Source: Planctomycetota bacterium
GTDB lineage: Bacteria > Planctomycetota > Planctomycetia > Pirellulales > Pirellulaceae
Assembly: GCA_963204915.1 (NCBI GenBank)
Contig: CAUJHS010000049.1
Location: forward strand, 62,001-126,000
Direction of reading: 5' to 3'
DNA: 64,000 bases
Program-made: the position numbers and the translations under genes
Notes under the pieces: model-generated
Database searches by the model: none
Told to the model about the DNA's origin: nothing
Seen by the model: only the letters and a program-made list of their open reading frames with translations
Shown here: positions 45,665 to 55,295 of the stretch, in pieces
How the letters are laid out: each line of letters starts with the position of its first letter
How positions within the stretch are numbered: position 1 is the first letter of the stretch

Positions 45665-47473
45665 CTACTCTCGTTTCAACGAAAATGCGGTGTAGTGAAA
45701 CCCTGTTTCGTCGTTTGTTAGCATCGCGCCGCCAGGTGCGAGATACTTTGCGACCACGGCAAACGGAGGCAAAGGATTGTCGCGCAGGGCTTCATTGAGG
45801 GCGCGCAGCCCAGGTCGGCGGTCCGCCCGTTGTCCCAACCAATCGCGAGTTTGTTGGCTTGCCGCCAGGTCATAGATATTTCGTACGGCGGCCTCGGGTC
45901 GATTGAACGAAATTAGCCCTGGCGCATCGCCCCCTCGCTGGCGAGAAATCTTGCTTGCGATCAACTTATAGTCAAGTTCGCCGGCCAAGGCGCGGCTTGC
46001 ATCACTCCGAGTAAGTATTGCCTGCTGCAGAAGTTTTTCGCTATCGGTAAGCAGGAGGTATTCGCCGACGATGCCGAAACTGGGCGTTGGTTGGCGTAGA
46101 AGTGGACGACCGTTCGATGCTTCGCCCTGGGAAGAATTGCGGTTGGTCGACGTTGCCCGATAGTAGGCGATCCCGGCGTAGGTTTTCTCGTCCAACTGGC
46201 TTTGAATCGGCGCGATGAGCGTTTTAAGTGTTTCACGGAATTCATCCGGCTCTTTTAACTTGACGCCAATTAACGTCGCACGACTATTGACGCGCGCGGG
46301 CGGCTCCATCCACGTTACATGGGTCAGGCGACCCCCAAACGCCGCTAAAACGTCCTTCTCGAAATTGAGGGTTGGATATTGCTCCGCCACGCGGTCTTGA
46401 ACTAAGGCCGCCAATGCGCCCTCTTGCCGGAAACGGTCATACACTTTGATCGCTGCATCGTACGTTGAGCGCGCGTCCCAATGAAGTGTCGTGTACGTAG
46501 CCGCATCGTTGGGAACCCAGGTTTCCGGTGTTGTCTTGCCGGAATCAAGCGCGAGCATTTCGACCAATCCTTGACGCGGCTGCTCCAGGAGCAAATGCAT
46601 GTGAACAATACTGTCAAAGTCTCCTGCACGGAGCGTAATGGCGCCGCCAGCGCCCTTGAGGCCGTCTAACCCGAGTACGGGCATCAACGCGACTGTGGCT
46701 TGCGCGTTGAAATTGCCGCGGGTAACGGCGATGGCTAGTTCAATGGGATCAACAAACCAAGTGATTTGCGGTGGGTTCTCTTCCGACGCGAGACAACTTT
46801 TCATGATCGTGACGAAGTTGGGGTTGTCCAGCAAGGTCTCACCTTCGCCGCCATCCCACACGGCGAGCAACTGCTTCGATAGCGCTGCGTGATTTGTAAT
46901 GACGATTGTCCCTTCGCGGATGAAATAGACCGGAGGGCGGCGTTCGCCAGGCGGTTGCACGGTGCGCAGTTCCACTTCTCCAACGGTTTCGGTGGTGATC
47001 CTGGCGCCGTCATTCACGGCCGCCGCTTCGCCCTGCTCCAACAGCTTTTGAGCCGTGGGCAACTGATCGCCTACATCGAACAGGATAACAATTGAAGGTG
47101 AGTCGTCCTCAGGCGCCACCAAGGCGACGGCAATTTCCCCTTGGGGCACGGCAAGCAAGTCGTCGAGCGATAACCCTAATTGTTCTTGAACGGTGGCGAA
47201 GGCGTCGGCGGCTGAACCGTAAAGTTGGGAAAGGAGTGGCCGGACTTGATCGTCTTTGGCCAAGCGTCCCACCGATGTTTCCTGAAACTTCTCAACGAAG
47301 TCAGGAGCATGCGCCACACGGAAATACGCCACAGTGCTCGCCGGGAGCAACTTCGCAGCGCTGGGTCGTTCGCCGTGAGCTTGGAGCGCTACACCGCACG
47401 AAGCGGCAAACCAAGCTACGATCAAACTGGTGGAGCGAAACTTCGCAGCCATGGCGAAAAATCGTTTCATCAT
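45665..47473 (-). CDS. secreted DUF3352-like protein
   Basis: A 602-residue protein with a signal peptide (SLIVAWFAASCGVALQAHG). The mature part begins LLPASTVAYFRVAHAPDFVEKFQ, a pattern of planctomycete DUF3352-like proteins. These contain repeated alpha/beta units with aromatic YxR or W-x-D-P motifs (ITWFVDPIELAIA). The family function is unknown. Two adjacent ATGs (47473 and 47470) could start it, with only a weak ribosome site. It is preceded by a long intergenic stretch shared with the BON gene. Confidence 0.7.
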   Translation of the reverse strand: MMKRFFAMAAKFRSTSLIVAWFAASCGVALQAHGERPSAAKLLPASTVAYFRVAHAPDFVEKFQETSVGRLAKDDQVRPLLSQLYGSAADAFATVQEQLGLSLDDLLAVPQGEIAVALVAPEDDSPSIVILFDVGDQLPTAQKLLEQGEAAAVNDGARITTETVGEVELRTVQPPGERRPPVYFIREGTIVITNHAALSKQLLAVWDGGEGETLLDNPNFVTIMKSCLASEENPPQITWFVDPIELAIAVTRGNFNAQATVALMPVLGLDGLKGAGGAITLRAGDFDSIVHMHLLLEQPRQGLVEMLALDSGKTTPETWVPNDAATYTTLHWDARSTYDAAIKVYDRFRQEGALAALVQDRVAEQYPTLNFEKDVLAAFGGRLTHVTWMEPPARVNSRATLIGVKLKEPDEFRETLKTLIAPIQSQLDEKTYAGIAYYRATSTNRNSSQGEASNGRPLLRQPTPSFGIVGEYLLLTDSEKLLQQAILTRSDASRALAGELDYKLIASKISRQRGGDAPGLISFNRPEAAVRNIYDLAASQQTRDWLGQRADRRPGLRALNEALRDNPLPPFAVVAKYLAPGGAMLTNDETGFHYTAFSLKRE

Positions 47474-47821
47474 TGGTCAAGGGATGAACTGCTGGAGGAG
47501 ATCACGTTGCGGTTCACATAAGTGCGGATGGGTAAGTTGCGGTAGAATTAGCACAGAACAACTTACATGCCCAAAAGTACCGCGGGAGGCGAACGTGTCC
47601 GACTCGTCTTCGGTTACAAGTTACGGATAATACCGTAAATTGCCCGTACGGGTTTCAACGAAGAAACACATTCCGGTCGGTTGAACCACGCGTACAATAT
47701 GCGAAACTAAGAGATAGGCCGCGCGTTTATAAGGGTAGAGCCACGCGGAATTGAATCCCGGCCAGCACCGGGTCGATGAAGGAACATAACGGGACGGCGT
47801 CACCCCCAGCTGGAGTGTCCG
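47474..47821. other. intergenic stretch between divergent secreted-protein genes
   Basis: These 348 bases hold no supported gene. TACAAT (47693-47698) could be a -10 for the BON gene but lacks a good -35 at the proper distance. No tRNA or strong terminator was seen. Confidence 0.45.
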
Positions 47822-48565
47822 ATGTTGCGAATCACGCTTATCATTTCCGGCCTGATTTGCGTCATGGCGTCTTCATCTGCGTTCGCGCAACGCACATCAA
47901 CCACTGGGGGAACCAACCGGGGGGGCAATACTACCTCCGGCTTATTTGGCTCGCGCACGATTGGATCGGGCAGCATTCAATCGGGTGGCAATAGTTTGTT
48001 CGGGTCGTCTGGAACTCGCTCTACAGGAACAACAACCCAACAGCAACAGCTGGGTAATGTAACAGGGAGTGAGCGATTTATTAATTCCAACCGCAATGCA
48101 GCCCAAAGCTTTGTGGGAGCGGACATCAACGAAGTGCGTGCCGTAGGTACCGTCGGAGGGGGTAATACAGGCAACAACGCACAACGAGGATTTCAGAATG
48201 CCTTTAGTCAGTTAAGGCAGTTCAACCAATTTCAGCAGTTTGCCAACAACGCGTTTGGTCAGCAGAACCGAAATACACAAGTACGTATTGGGCTGACGCT
48301 AGGCTTTACACCTGCCCCCACGGCGGCCGCCCCCCTTAGTGCAGCGGTGGAACAACGTTTGACGCGTTTGCCGGGAGTGAACCTAGTGGGGACGCCGCAA
48401 CTTGCGCTGGAAGGTCGAACGGCTGTCGTTCGCGGGGTCGCTGCCAGTGAGCGGGACCGGGAAATGGTCTCGCGGTTGCTCCTTCTGGAACCGGGGATCT
48501 CTGACGTGCGAAATGAGATGACGGTTGGCCCAGCGGCCGCGACTCCCGGTTCGATCCCCAACTAG
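47822..48565 (+). CDS. secreted BON-domain protein with Gly/Asn/Gln-rich N-terminal part
   Basis: A 247-residue protein with a signal peptide ending SSSAFA. Residues about 24-165 are low in complexity, rich in Gly, Ser, Thr, Asn and Gln (QQFANNAFGQQNR), suggesting a flexible or amyloid-like segment. Residues about 180-235 form a BON domain (AVEQRLTRLPGVN, ALEGRTAVVRGVAASERDREMVSRLLLLEPGISDVRNEM). BON domains bind membranes or act with secretins and peptidoglycan. Its last 230 bases overlap the converging lipoprotein gene. GGAG lies just upstream. Confidence 0.85.
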   Translation: MLRITLIISGLICVMASSSAFAQRTSTTGGTNRGGNTTSGLFGSRTIGSGSIQSGGNSLFGSSGTRSTGTTTQQQQLGNVTGSERFINSNRNAAQSFVGADINEVRAVGTVGGGNTGNNAQRGFQNAFSQLRQFNQFQQFANNAFGQQNRNTQVRIGLTLGFTPAPTAAAPLSAAVEQRLTRLPGVNLVGTPQLALEGRTAVVRGVAASERDREMVSRLLLLEPGISDVRNEMTVGPAAATPGSIPN

Positions 48566-49496
48566 CGGCACGCTGTTGCGCTTCGACCGCGTTTTCCCAG
48601 GCCGCCGTGACGCGCGCCGTTTCGGTTCGATAAACTTCTCCTGGCGTAAGATGCGGACGGTTTGATGACCCCCCGTTCGGCGATGAATCGCCGCCTCGCG
48701 AAGTGCGCAACGAGGCTTCGTGATCGTTCGTAGGGATTGATCCAGTACTTCTCAAATTGCCGCCGTGGGTGGTTTCTGGATGTTTCAGGTGGTAGGGCGC
48801 CGGTTCGCGCACGTCACCGCTTTCGATCAAGCGCTGTTTGAGCGAATCGGTCATGGGAATGCTCATCGTACGGAGTTGTCGTTGCATGTCGCCCTGGATC
48901 GCGGGCATTTCAAACGATGCTTGCTGTGCGTAACTTTGCGGCATGGGCGCCATTCCCGCCTGCGATGCATGGGGCGGTTGGTAGTACTCACCGGATGGCG
49001 GATCTTTGCCGGAGAGGAGGTGTTTGCTCGGTTGTCCCGAAACGACATCTCCTTCCTTGGTTGTGAACATCGGGATGAGGGTGATTTCAGTCCGGAAACC
49101 ACCAAGGTTATCCCACGGAAGCCATACGCTATACGACTGCCCCAATTGTGTTTCGTCGGCGTGCTTCACGAAGTCTTCCGGTCGGAAAACAAAGCGTCGG
49201 TCCGGCTCACGGGTGATTGAGCCTCCCTGGGAGTCATCGTACGCGTAGACCACCAATGTGCCGTCAACGGCAACGGGTTTACTAACTTGATCGTAAAAGT
49301 AAATCCGTCCTCCGAACCCACGCGTCGAAGGTTTACCGGCCGTGTGGAGCACCGTATCCGTCCAAATGGCTACCATGCGATGCGGGCAAGCGAATTCAGG
49401 TTTGTCCTTTTTCGACCAAGGAATTCCTTCCTTGAGGTCGAACGAGGAACAACCCGCAAAAGCGATAAGCGTCGCGACTATGGCAAAGCGTTTCAT
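48336..49496 (-). CDS. lipoprotein downstream of the secretin gene
   Basis: A 386-residue product with lipobox FAGC (Cys16). The globular part (about 30-170) has RMVAIWTDTVLH, GGRIYFYDQVSKPVAVDGTLVVYAYD and WLPWDNLGGFRTEITLIPMF, a pattern I have the impression recurs in planctomycetes but cannot name. From about residue 180 on it is Pro/Gln/Ser/Arg-rich and probably disordered. The last roughly 76 residues are encoded antisense to the BON domain and may be read-through rather than selected sequence. It follows the secretin gene by 92 bases on the same strand, so an accessory or pilotin-like role is possible. Confidence 0.75.
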   Translation of the reverse strand: MKRFAIVATLIAFAGCSSFDLKEGIPWSKKDKPEFACPHRMVAIWTDTVLHTAGKPSTRGFGGRIYFYDQVSKPVAVDGTLVVYAYDDSQGGSITREPDRRFVFRPEDFVKHADETQLGQSYSVWLPWDNLGGFRTEITLIPMFTTKEGDVVSGQPSKHLLSGKDPPSGEYYQPPHASQAGMAPMPQSYAQQASFEMPAIQGDMQRQLRTMSIPMTDSLKQRLIESGDVREPAPYHLKHPETTHGGNLRSTGSIPTNDHEASLRTSRGGDSSPNGGSSNRPHLTPGEVYRTETARVTAAWENAVEAQQRAASWGSNRESRPLGQPSSHFARQRSPVPEGATARPFPGPAHWQRPRERQPFDLPAQVAASPLGSLPANASNVVPPLH

Positions 49497-49588
49497 CGTC
49501 GTGCAATTCTCGGAAGGCGATTACTTCGTTCTCTCGCTTTGGTCAGGAAGCGCAACGGCGTCCTTGCAGGCAGTTCAGCTTGTGACCA

Positions 49589-52500
49589 CTATCGTGCGTA
49601 CTGCGGCGGGCCTTGGTAGGCGGCTGGCGCCACAGGATAGTTTTGCGGCACGTAGGCGCTTTGCATGCGGCGGCTGCTTTCGCGCGGATCTCCCGCCGGG
49701 CCTTGCGGCATATATATCGCCCCATCTCCCATCGGCCCCGGAGGTGTGAGCGGAAGGTCGCTCGGCGCAATACCCGATCCGGAAAAACCGCCCGGAGGAA
49801 TCGCAGGAGTTGGACCCACGCCGCGTTCCCCCGGAAGTGGGGCGCTGCGTGGTAGTACAGGTCGCGGTTGTACGCCAGACGGAGCCGGAGCGGGATCAAA
49901 GTTTAACGATGGACCTCCGGGGGGAGGTAATCCTCCTTCAATGAGCCCCGAAGGCTCTAACTGCGGAATCGGGGTGTCAACGCCTTCGGCCGTCGGCGTC
50001 AAATCCGGGTAGATCACATCCGAACCGGATAGGACCGATCCGGCATTGCCCCCAATGTCGCCGTGAATGGCAATCACGTCTGACAAGCACCAGTTCATGC
50101 GGGCGTACTCGGCCTGCTTGATGCGCTCCATTTCAAGTTCGCTATTCACGACCCATGGCGTGAGGATGATCAACAACTCGCGGCGTTCTTCGTTCTGACT
50201 ATCAAACCGAAACATCTGGCCGAGTACGGGTATGTCCGACAGGTAAGGAATTCGCCGCGACTCGATAATTTTGCTCGTGGCGATGATACCGCCCAAAATC
50301 ACGGTTTGGCCCGTTCGCGCCGAGACGGTCGTTTGGGCTCGCGACAAATCGATTTGGGGCGCGACACCTCCGTTGCCTACGGGCACAAAGTCGCTTACCG
50401 AGGAGTTTTCTGCGTCCACCTCCATCACAATTAAGCCGTCTGGGGTGACGCGTGGCGTAACACCTAAGATCAAGCCGACACTGGCAAACTCGGTATTCAC
50501 TGTGACGTTGCCTCCCTGGCCCACCGTTTGCTGACCGGGGTAGGGAACCTGCGAACCTCGTTGGATAAACGCCCCTAGGTTATCAAGCGTCATCACCTGC
50601 GGACGGCTCAGGATTCGTGCTCGGCCGTCTTGTTGCAAGGCTCGGATCAAGATGTTGACCGATTCATTGCTTGCCGATAGCACCAGACCGCCGTAGCCGG
50701 GCGCTCCTACGCGGCCGACCGAGAAATGAGTGAGCGCTTGCCCTGCCAGGTTGTCGCGCGTGGCAAGTGACGGAGGTTCCGCGGAATTTCCAAGGTTTGC
50801 GTTGTTAAAATTAAAACCAGGCGTCAAAGTGCCCGCACCGGTCGAAATGTTCGAGCTGCGACTGAACAACAGCGAGTCTTGTAAGCCGAACTCGGCGCCG
50901 AACTCGTCGATGTTGGTCAACAACACTTCGGCAATCACGACCTGAATCACCACCATGGGCGGACGCCGGTCCAGGTCTTCCACAATTTTTACGATCTCTT
51001 CGTAGTAGCGCGGCGTAGAGCTGACAATAAGCGAATTGGTTACAACTTCGGCTACCACCACAACTTCGCGCTGGATTTGCTCGAAGGTGCTAAGTACGCC
51101 TTGTTGTTGGAGGAGGATGTTTCGCTCGGCTGTAAGGAGTTGGTTGATTGAGTCCGCAACGTTTTGCGCAAAGGCGTATCGCAAACGGAATACGCGCGTG
51201 CGTCGTTGTTGAATATCGCCTTCATCGAGGCGTAATAAGATCGCTTCGACCACGTTTAAGTCGCCGGCAGAACCGGTCGTGATCACGCTGTTGGTGCGCG
51301 GATCTACGGCGAAGCGTAAAGGTATTAGCGTGCTTTCGCCGGCTCCCGCCGCGGTCTGCAAAGCAAGTTGTCCGCCTTGTTGCGCTTGCTGCTGGCCGAA
51401 CAACTGTTGCAGCATTTCTGTCAGGCTTTGGGCGTCGCCATTGAGAATTGTGAACACCTTCACCTGAGCCTCGGCCGCCGGTAGTTCATCCAGCTCGCGA
51501 ATCAACGCGGTGATCAAGTCCATACTCTCCGTCGGCGCCGTAATAATGAGCGTATTCGCTCGAGCATCGGCTACGACCTTCACGTCCGTGAGTACGCCGG
51601 ACTCCAAGACCCGGTTGCCTTGTTGGTCGATCGTGGTCAGGTGCAACGTGCGTGAGCGGATTTGCCCGGTTCGACCGGCCTGACCGGGAATAGCCTGTTG
51701 TTGGACTTGTTGCCCCAACTGTCCGGCTTGTTGTCCGGTGATAGCTTCTTGCAGTACGGGCGCCAATTGTTCCGCCAAGGAATTGCGAAGCCGGAACACT
51801 CGGACTTCGCTGGAGGAGTCAATCTTTTTTACGTCAAGCTGCGAAATCAGGCGGCGAATCTCCTCCAGGTCGCGCGGAGCTGCAAGAATGATCAGCGAGT
51901 TGCTGCGATAGTCGGACACAATTCGCAACCGCGCGCCCATACCCGGGCGAAGTTGCCCCTGTCCCGCCGCAGCGCCGGCGGCGGCTCCAGCCGCAGTGGG
52001 GAGCGCCTGCCCCTCGTTGTAAAAGTTTTTGATAACTTGTTCAACTTCCAAGGCCGTGGCGTATTTCAGCATGAAGAATTCAAACTGCGCCTCAGGCATA
52101 ATCGGTTGATCAAGCTTTTTGACAAGTTCGACCACGGAGGTGACATTGTCGGGACGGCCGACGAGCAACAGCGCGTTGGGTTGCACTAAAGCGGTAATGT
52201 TCACCGTCCCCTGCCGCGGGGCCAAAGCAGCGGTATAAACCGTGTTAACCAATGTGGCGACGGTTTCGCTATTCACATAGTTTAGGTATAGAACCTCAAT
52301 GGCTGGGGCTGTTTCTCGGGCTTGATCGAGAATATCGCTGATGATGCGTTTGACCCGTTCCACGTCGCGTGGATGTCCTCGGATGATCATGGCATCGAAT
52401 CCTTCGACGAATTCGATGGTCACTGGTCCGATAAACCCGCCTTCATCCTCGGCGCCTTCGGGCAGCGGAATCTGCGCCGCGCCCGGCGCTGCCGGGCCGG

Positions 52501-53686
52501 GTTGCACATCGCCGGGTTGCACATCGCCGGGTTGCGCATTCCCCGGAAATGGCGGCTGATTGGGAACAACCGCAGGAGCCGGCTGATTTGCCGGCGCGCT
52601 GTTTTCAGGTTGACCCTGGCCAGCCGCTGCGGCTTGGGCCGCTTGTTGGAAGATCATGGTGAGCAGGTCTCCGCCCCAGTGCTTTTCACCCTTTTGCACG
52701 GGGAACGGCACGACCGCCGAGTCGCTGCGAACGGCGGCTTGAGACGCAGTCTGCAACAACTCCGCCGCGCGACGCATTTCTTCCGGCCTGGCGTTACGGA
52801 TGGAAACCAATTGTGTTTGCGTTTGAGCGTTCCCCTCGGGCGCGTCGAGCGCTTGGAGCACTTGCAAGGCGGCCGCCGTGAGATGCGGCGATCCGTCAAC
52901 CCACGCGGAATTGCTTCCGCGATCCACGGTGATTGTGGCCGTTCCGCCGGTCGTGGTGGTCATGCGAAAGACAGCAAGTTCGCCATTTCGTTGAAGCGAT
53001 TCCGTCAACCGCGCCCCCCACGTTTGGCGAAGTAGATTTTCCATCTCGCGCCACGACTTATGCTGAAAGCGATACGTTTGATTGTTGGGCGCAGCCGGCG
53101 CTACCGTCGCCTCAGCGCGGAGCGTTGGCGCAGAAGCGGTAACTGCGGGTGACGGAATTTGCTCTGGCAGTAGTTTGGCAATTTCCCCATGCGCCGACGG
53201 CGTGGCAAGAATCAGAAGCTGGTTCGTTCGCACATCCGGTGCGATGCGCACTTGACCGCCGGGAGGATATCGCTGCAGCAATTGTTGACGAAGCGATTCC
53301 AAATGTTCTGCAGGGACGCGGTAACCCTTCAGGACGGGCTGTTCGACCGCTTGACTCTCCGTCGTGTCGGCGACGGGTTGATCTAATGCGGCGACCAAAT
53401 CTTTGGCCACGCGCTGCGCCTCGGGCGAACCTTTGACCAAGACGCGATTTAGTTGCCGATCCAAGAGAATTTCCACGCTTGCATCGGCCGCAGTCGCCAG
53501 ATCCTTGATCTGCCCTACAATTTTCGCTGCATCGGCGTGATCCAAATGGTAGGCCGTGAAGCCCGGCGGCGTTGTTTCTTGCGCGACGCTAATCGCCGCC
53601 CAAAAAGCGCAAACCATGAAGGCGGAGCGACACGGAGAAAGCGCAAGCCGCCATGAGAATCTGGCGTGGTTGTGGCGCTGTGTCAT
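49589..53686 (-). CDS. very long GspD/PilQ-family secretin
   Basis: A 1365-residue outer-membrane channel protein, about twice the length of GspD. After the signal peptide (ending ISVAQ), several N-type KH-like repeats fill residues about 40-860. They show the pattern of hydrophobic strand then R/NANTLIITA (ADARANTLIITAPTE, VDPRTNSVITTGS). A Pro/Gly linker with tandem QPGDV repeats is near 382-395. The secretin core starts near 905 (VVIQVVIAEVLLTN), with GVTPRVTPDGLIVMEVDAE near 1075 and the family signature ILGGIIATSK to IPYLSDIPVLG near 1130-1160. A Pro/Gly-rich tail fills 1220-1365. The ATG at 53686 has AAGGA five bases upstream. The lipoprotein gene follows. Confidence 0.95.
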   Translation of the reverse strand: MTQRHNHARFSWRLALSPCRSAFMVCAFWAAISVAQETTPPGFTAYHLDHADAAKIVGQIKDLATAADASVEILLDRQLNRVLVKGSPEAQRVAKDLVAALDQPVADTTESQAVEQPVLKGYRVPAEHLESLRQQLLQRYPPGGQVRIAPDVRTNQLLILATPSAHGEIAKLLPEQIPSPAVTASAPTLRAEATVAPAAPNNQTYRFQHKSWREMENLLRQTWGARLTESLQRNGELAVFRMTTTTGGTATITVDRGSNSAWVDGSPHLTAAALQVLQALDAPEGNAQTQTQLVSIRNARPEEMRRAAELLQTASQAAVRSDSAVVPFPVQKGEKHWGGDLLTMIFQQAAQAAAAGQGQPENSAPANQPAPAVVPNQPPFPGNAQPGDVQPGDVQPGPAAPGAAQIPLPEGAEDEGGFIGPVTIEFVEGFDAMIIRGHPRDVERVKRIISDILDQARETAPAIEVLYLNYVNSETVATLVNTVYTAALAPRQGTVNITALVQPNALLLVGRPDNVTSVVELVKKLDQPIMPEAQFEFFMLKYATALEVEQVIKNFYNEGQALPTAAGAAAGAAAGQGQLRPGMGARLRIVSDYRSNSLIILAAPRDLEEIRRLISQLDVKKIDSSSEVRVFRLRNSLAEQLAPVLQEAITGQQAGQLGQQVQQQAIPGQAGRTGQIRSRTLHLTTIDQQGNRVLESGVLTDVKVVADARANTLIITAPTESMDLITALIRELDELPAAEAQVKVFTILNGDAQSLTEMLQQLFGQQQAQQGGQLALQTAAGAGESTLIPLRFAVDPRTNSVITTGSAGDLNVVEAILLRLDEGDIQQRRTRVFRLRYAFAQNVADSINQLLTAERNILLQQQGVLSTFEQIQREVVVVAEVVTNSLIVSSTPRYYEEIVKIVEDLDRRPPMVVIQVVIAEVLLTNIDEFGAEFGLQDSLLFSRSSNISTGAGTLTPGFNFNNANLGNSAEPPSLATRDNLAGQALTHFSVGRVGAPGYGGLVLSASNESVNILIRALQQDGRARILSRPQVMTLDNLGAFIQRGSQVPYPGQQTVGQGGNVTVNTEFASVGLILGVTPRVTPDGLIVMEVDAENSSVSDFVPVGNGGVAPQIDLSRAQTTVSARTGQTVILGGIIATSKIIESRRIPYLSDIPVLGQMFRFDSQNEERRELLIILTPWVVNSELEMERIKQAEYARMNWCLSDVIAIHGDIGGNAGSVLSGSDVIYPDLTPTAEGVDTPIPQLEPSGLIEGGLPPPGGPSLNFDPAPAPSGVQPRPVLPRSAPLPGERGVGPTPAIPPGGFSGSGIAPSDLPLTPPGPMGDGAIYMPQGPAGDPRESSRRMQSAYVPQNYPVAPAAYQGPPQYAR
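52500..52544 (+). repeat. three 15-base tandem units inside the secretin gene
   Basis: GGTTGCACATCGCCG occurs twice in a row (52500-52529), with a third degenerate copy to 52544. On the coding (minus) strand it encodes repeated GDVQP in the linker between N domains. The array can change length without a frameshift. Confidence 0.85.
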
Positions 53687-53941
53687 GGTATCCTTTTGAT
53701 TCATGCAACCCCCGACAGGGCGTTTTGCCTGCGTGCATGCGCAAACGTTACGACCCGCACGACCCATGCAACGGGAATATTCGGAATAATCGTTAGAGTC
53801 GCTTCACCAAAACCTAGCCGGCAGGCTCGATATAACCCGCAAAGTTCAACGCGCCGTGATGCTCAATCGGCAAGATGCGGATTTTGCAAAAAGGAGTTGG
53901 GTTCGCCAAAATGGGAAAGGAGTGTTCGTTGGAGCAGGCGT

Positions 53942-55096
53942 ATGATTCTCGTTACCAAGAAACAGGGGGGATTAAAGATCTTAGGGCAACTACGAAGTAT
54001 TTGCGTGAAGATTGTTTTCGCGCTGGTTTTCACGTCGGTGCATCCAGCGATGGCTCAGTCTTCCGCAGTACTTTCCGGTCCTGAGTTTTTGGAGCAGTTG
54101 CGACAACCGTCGGGTATCGCGTGGTCCGATATGCCATTGCGTCTTGCGATCGAAACGTTAGGACGCGATCAACAAATCGGAGTGATGCTGGATCGGCGTG
54201 TCGATCCGGGGCGTCTCGTTAATCTCAATGTCGCGCCGCAACCCCTCGAGCATTTATTGGCTACGTTGGCCAGGCAAACGGGGTTGGGCGTTTGCTACGT
54301 CGACGCAGTGGCGTATTTTGGTCCTACGGAAACGACCGAGATACTCGCAACCATTGCGGCCATGCGTCGCCGTGAGGCAGAAAAGCTTCCGCGCGAGGCC
54401 GCACATCGTTTCACGCGCGTAAATTCCTTGCATTGGCCGATGTTAGCGGTTCCACGCGAATTGATCTCTGAATTGGCCAGCGAAGCACGGCTGGACATCG
54501 TTAACGCTGACCTTATCCCTCACGATTTATGGCCCGCGGTTGCACTGCCGCCGCTTCCTTGGGCGGATCGCATGACTTTGGTGCTGGCGGGGTTTGGTTT
54601 GACCTTTGAGTTTACGTCCGAGGGAGATGCGATTCGACTAACGCCCATGCCGAAGACGGCCACAATCGTGCAGACCTATCCCGGAAAGGGGCACGCGCAG
54701 GAGAACGCCCGGCGGATTACCGCAGGATTTCCCGAAGCGCAAGTTACGGTCGAGGGCGATCAACTTCGCATTGCCGGGCCATGGGAGGTGCATCGCGCGG
54801 TTGAGGAGTTGATGCAGGGGAAACGCGTGTCACGACGACAGCCGTCGAATACGCAGCGTAGGACGGTCTACACCCTCCAAGTTGAGAATGAACCCGTGGG
54901 CGGGGTGATCCTCGCATTAGCTAAACAGCTAAACTTGAAGGTTGAGATTTCCACGGTAGAGGAAGTAAAACTGGAAGAGCGGATTTCGTTCCACGTAACC
55001 GATGTGACGCGCGATGAATTGCTACAAGCCGTATTAGCGCCGGTGAATCTGAAGTTTCGCGTAACCGGCGGCGAATTGGAGGTGTATTCGCCGTAA
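53942..55096 (+). CDS. secreted STN-domain (secretin-type N-domain) protein
   Basis: A 384-residue periplasmic protein with a signal peptide cleaved after PAMA (about residue 38). Residues about 45-115 form an STN/secretin N0-like module (WSDMPLRLAIETLGRDQQI, LNVAPQPLEHLLATLARQTG). A second copy is at the C-terminus (LQVENEPVGGVILALAKQL, FHVTDVTRDELLQAVLAPVN). These modules contact secretins or TonB-type partners. No secretin core is present. The gene is divergent from the giant secretin gene and probably works with it. The ATG at 53942 has GGAG upstream. Earlier open codons (to 53666) overlap the secretin start and lack a signal. Confidence 0.82.
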   Translation: MILVTKKQGGLKILGQLRSICVKIVFALVFTSVHPAMAQSSAVLSGPEFLEQLRQPSGIAWSDMPLRLAIETLGRDQQIGVMLDRRVDPGRLVNLNVAPQPLEHLLATLARQTGLGVCYVDAVAYFGPTETTEILATIAAMRRREAEKLPREAAHRFTRVNSLHWPMLAVPRELISELASEARLDIVNADLIPHDLWPAVALPPLPWADRMTLVLAGFGLTFEFTSEGDAIRLTPMPKTATIVQTYPGKGHAQENARRITAGFPEAQVTVEGDQLRIAGPWEVHRAVEELMQGKRVSRRQPSNTQRRTVYTLQVENEPVGGVILALAKQLNLKVEISTVEEVKLEERISFHVTDVTRDELLQAVLAPVNLKFRVTGGELEVYSP

Positions 55097-55138
55097 CTTA
55101 CGGTTCCGATGGGCCTATGGCGACCTTACGTGAGAAAA

Positions 55139-55167
55139 GCCGCTTGCCCCCTCGTGGAGCAAGCGGC
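55139..55167 (+). terminator. hairpin after the STN gene
   Basis: GCCGCTTGC (55139-55147) and GCAAGCGGC (55159-55167) form a perfect nine-base stem about 40 bases past the stop codon. No T-run follows, so it may act as a factor-dependent or RNA-protecting element. Confidence 0.55.
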
Positions 55168-55212
55168 CTGGCGCGGCTGCGGGTCACTACGCGCCTCTAG
55201 ATTGCGTCCGCA

Positions 55213-55292
55213 TGCGGAAATCGGAATGCGGAATGCGGGTTCAACAAGGTGCAAGTCAGGTCAGTTCCGCACTCCGCATTCCGAATTCCGCA
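55213..55292. repeat. imperfect 27-base inverted repeat with CGGAATG units
   Basis: The left arm (55213-55239) and right arm (55266-55292) match at 24 of 27 positions when one is reverse-complemented. Both are built from short TGCGGAA(T) units. The loop is 26 bases. It sits four bases past the CheY gene stop, between two converging genes, so it can serve both as terminator. Its modular sequence suggests a dispersed intergenic element. Confidence 0.75.
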
Positions 55293-55295
55293 CGC

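Noticed and set aside
52500..52544. Tandem repeat considered as a CRISPR-like array
   Set aside because: No spacers, the units are contiguous 15-mers in frame in the secretin linker, and no cas genes are present.
53666..53941. Longer N-terminus for the STN protein
   Set aside because: It would overlap the divergent secretin start and hide the signal peptide. ATG 53942 has a ribosome site and a proper signal.
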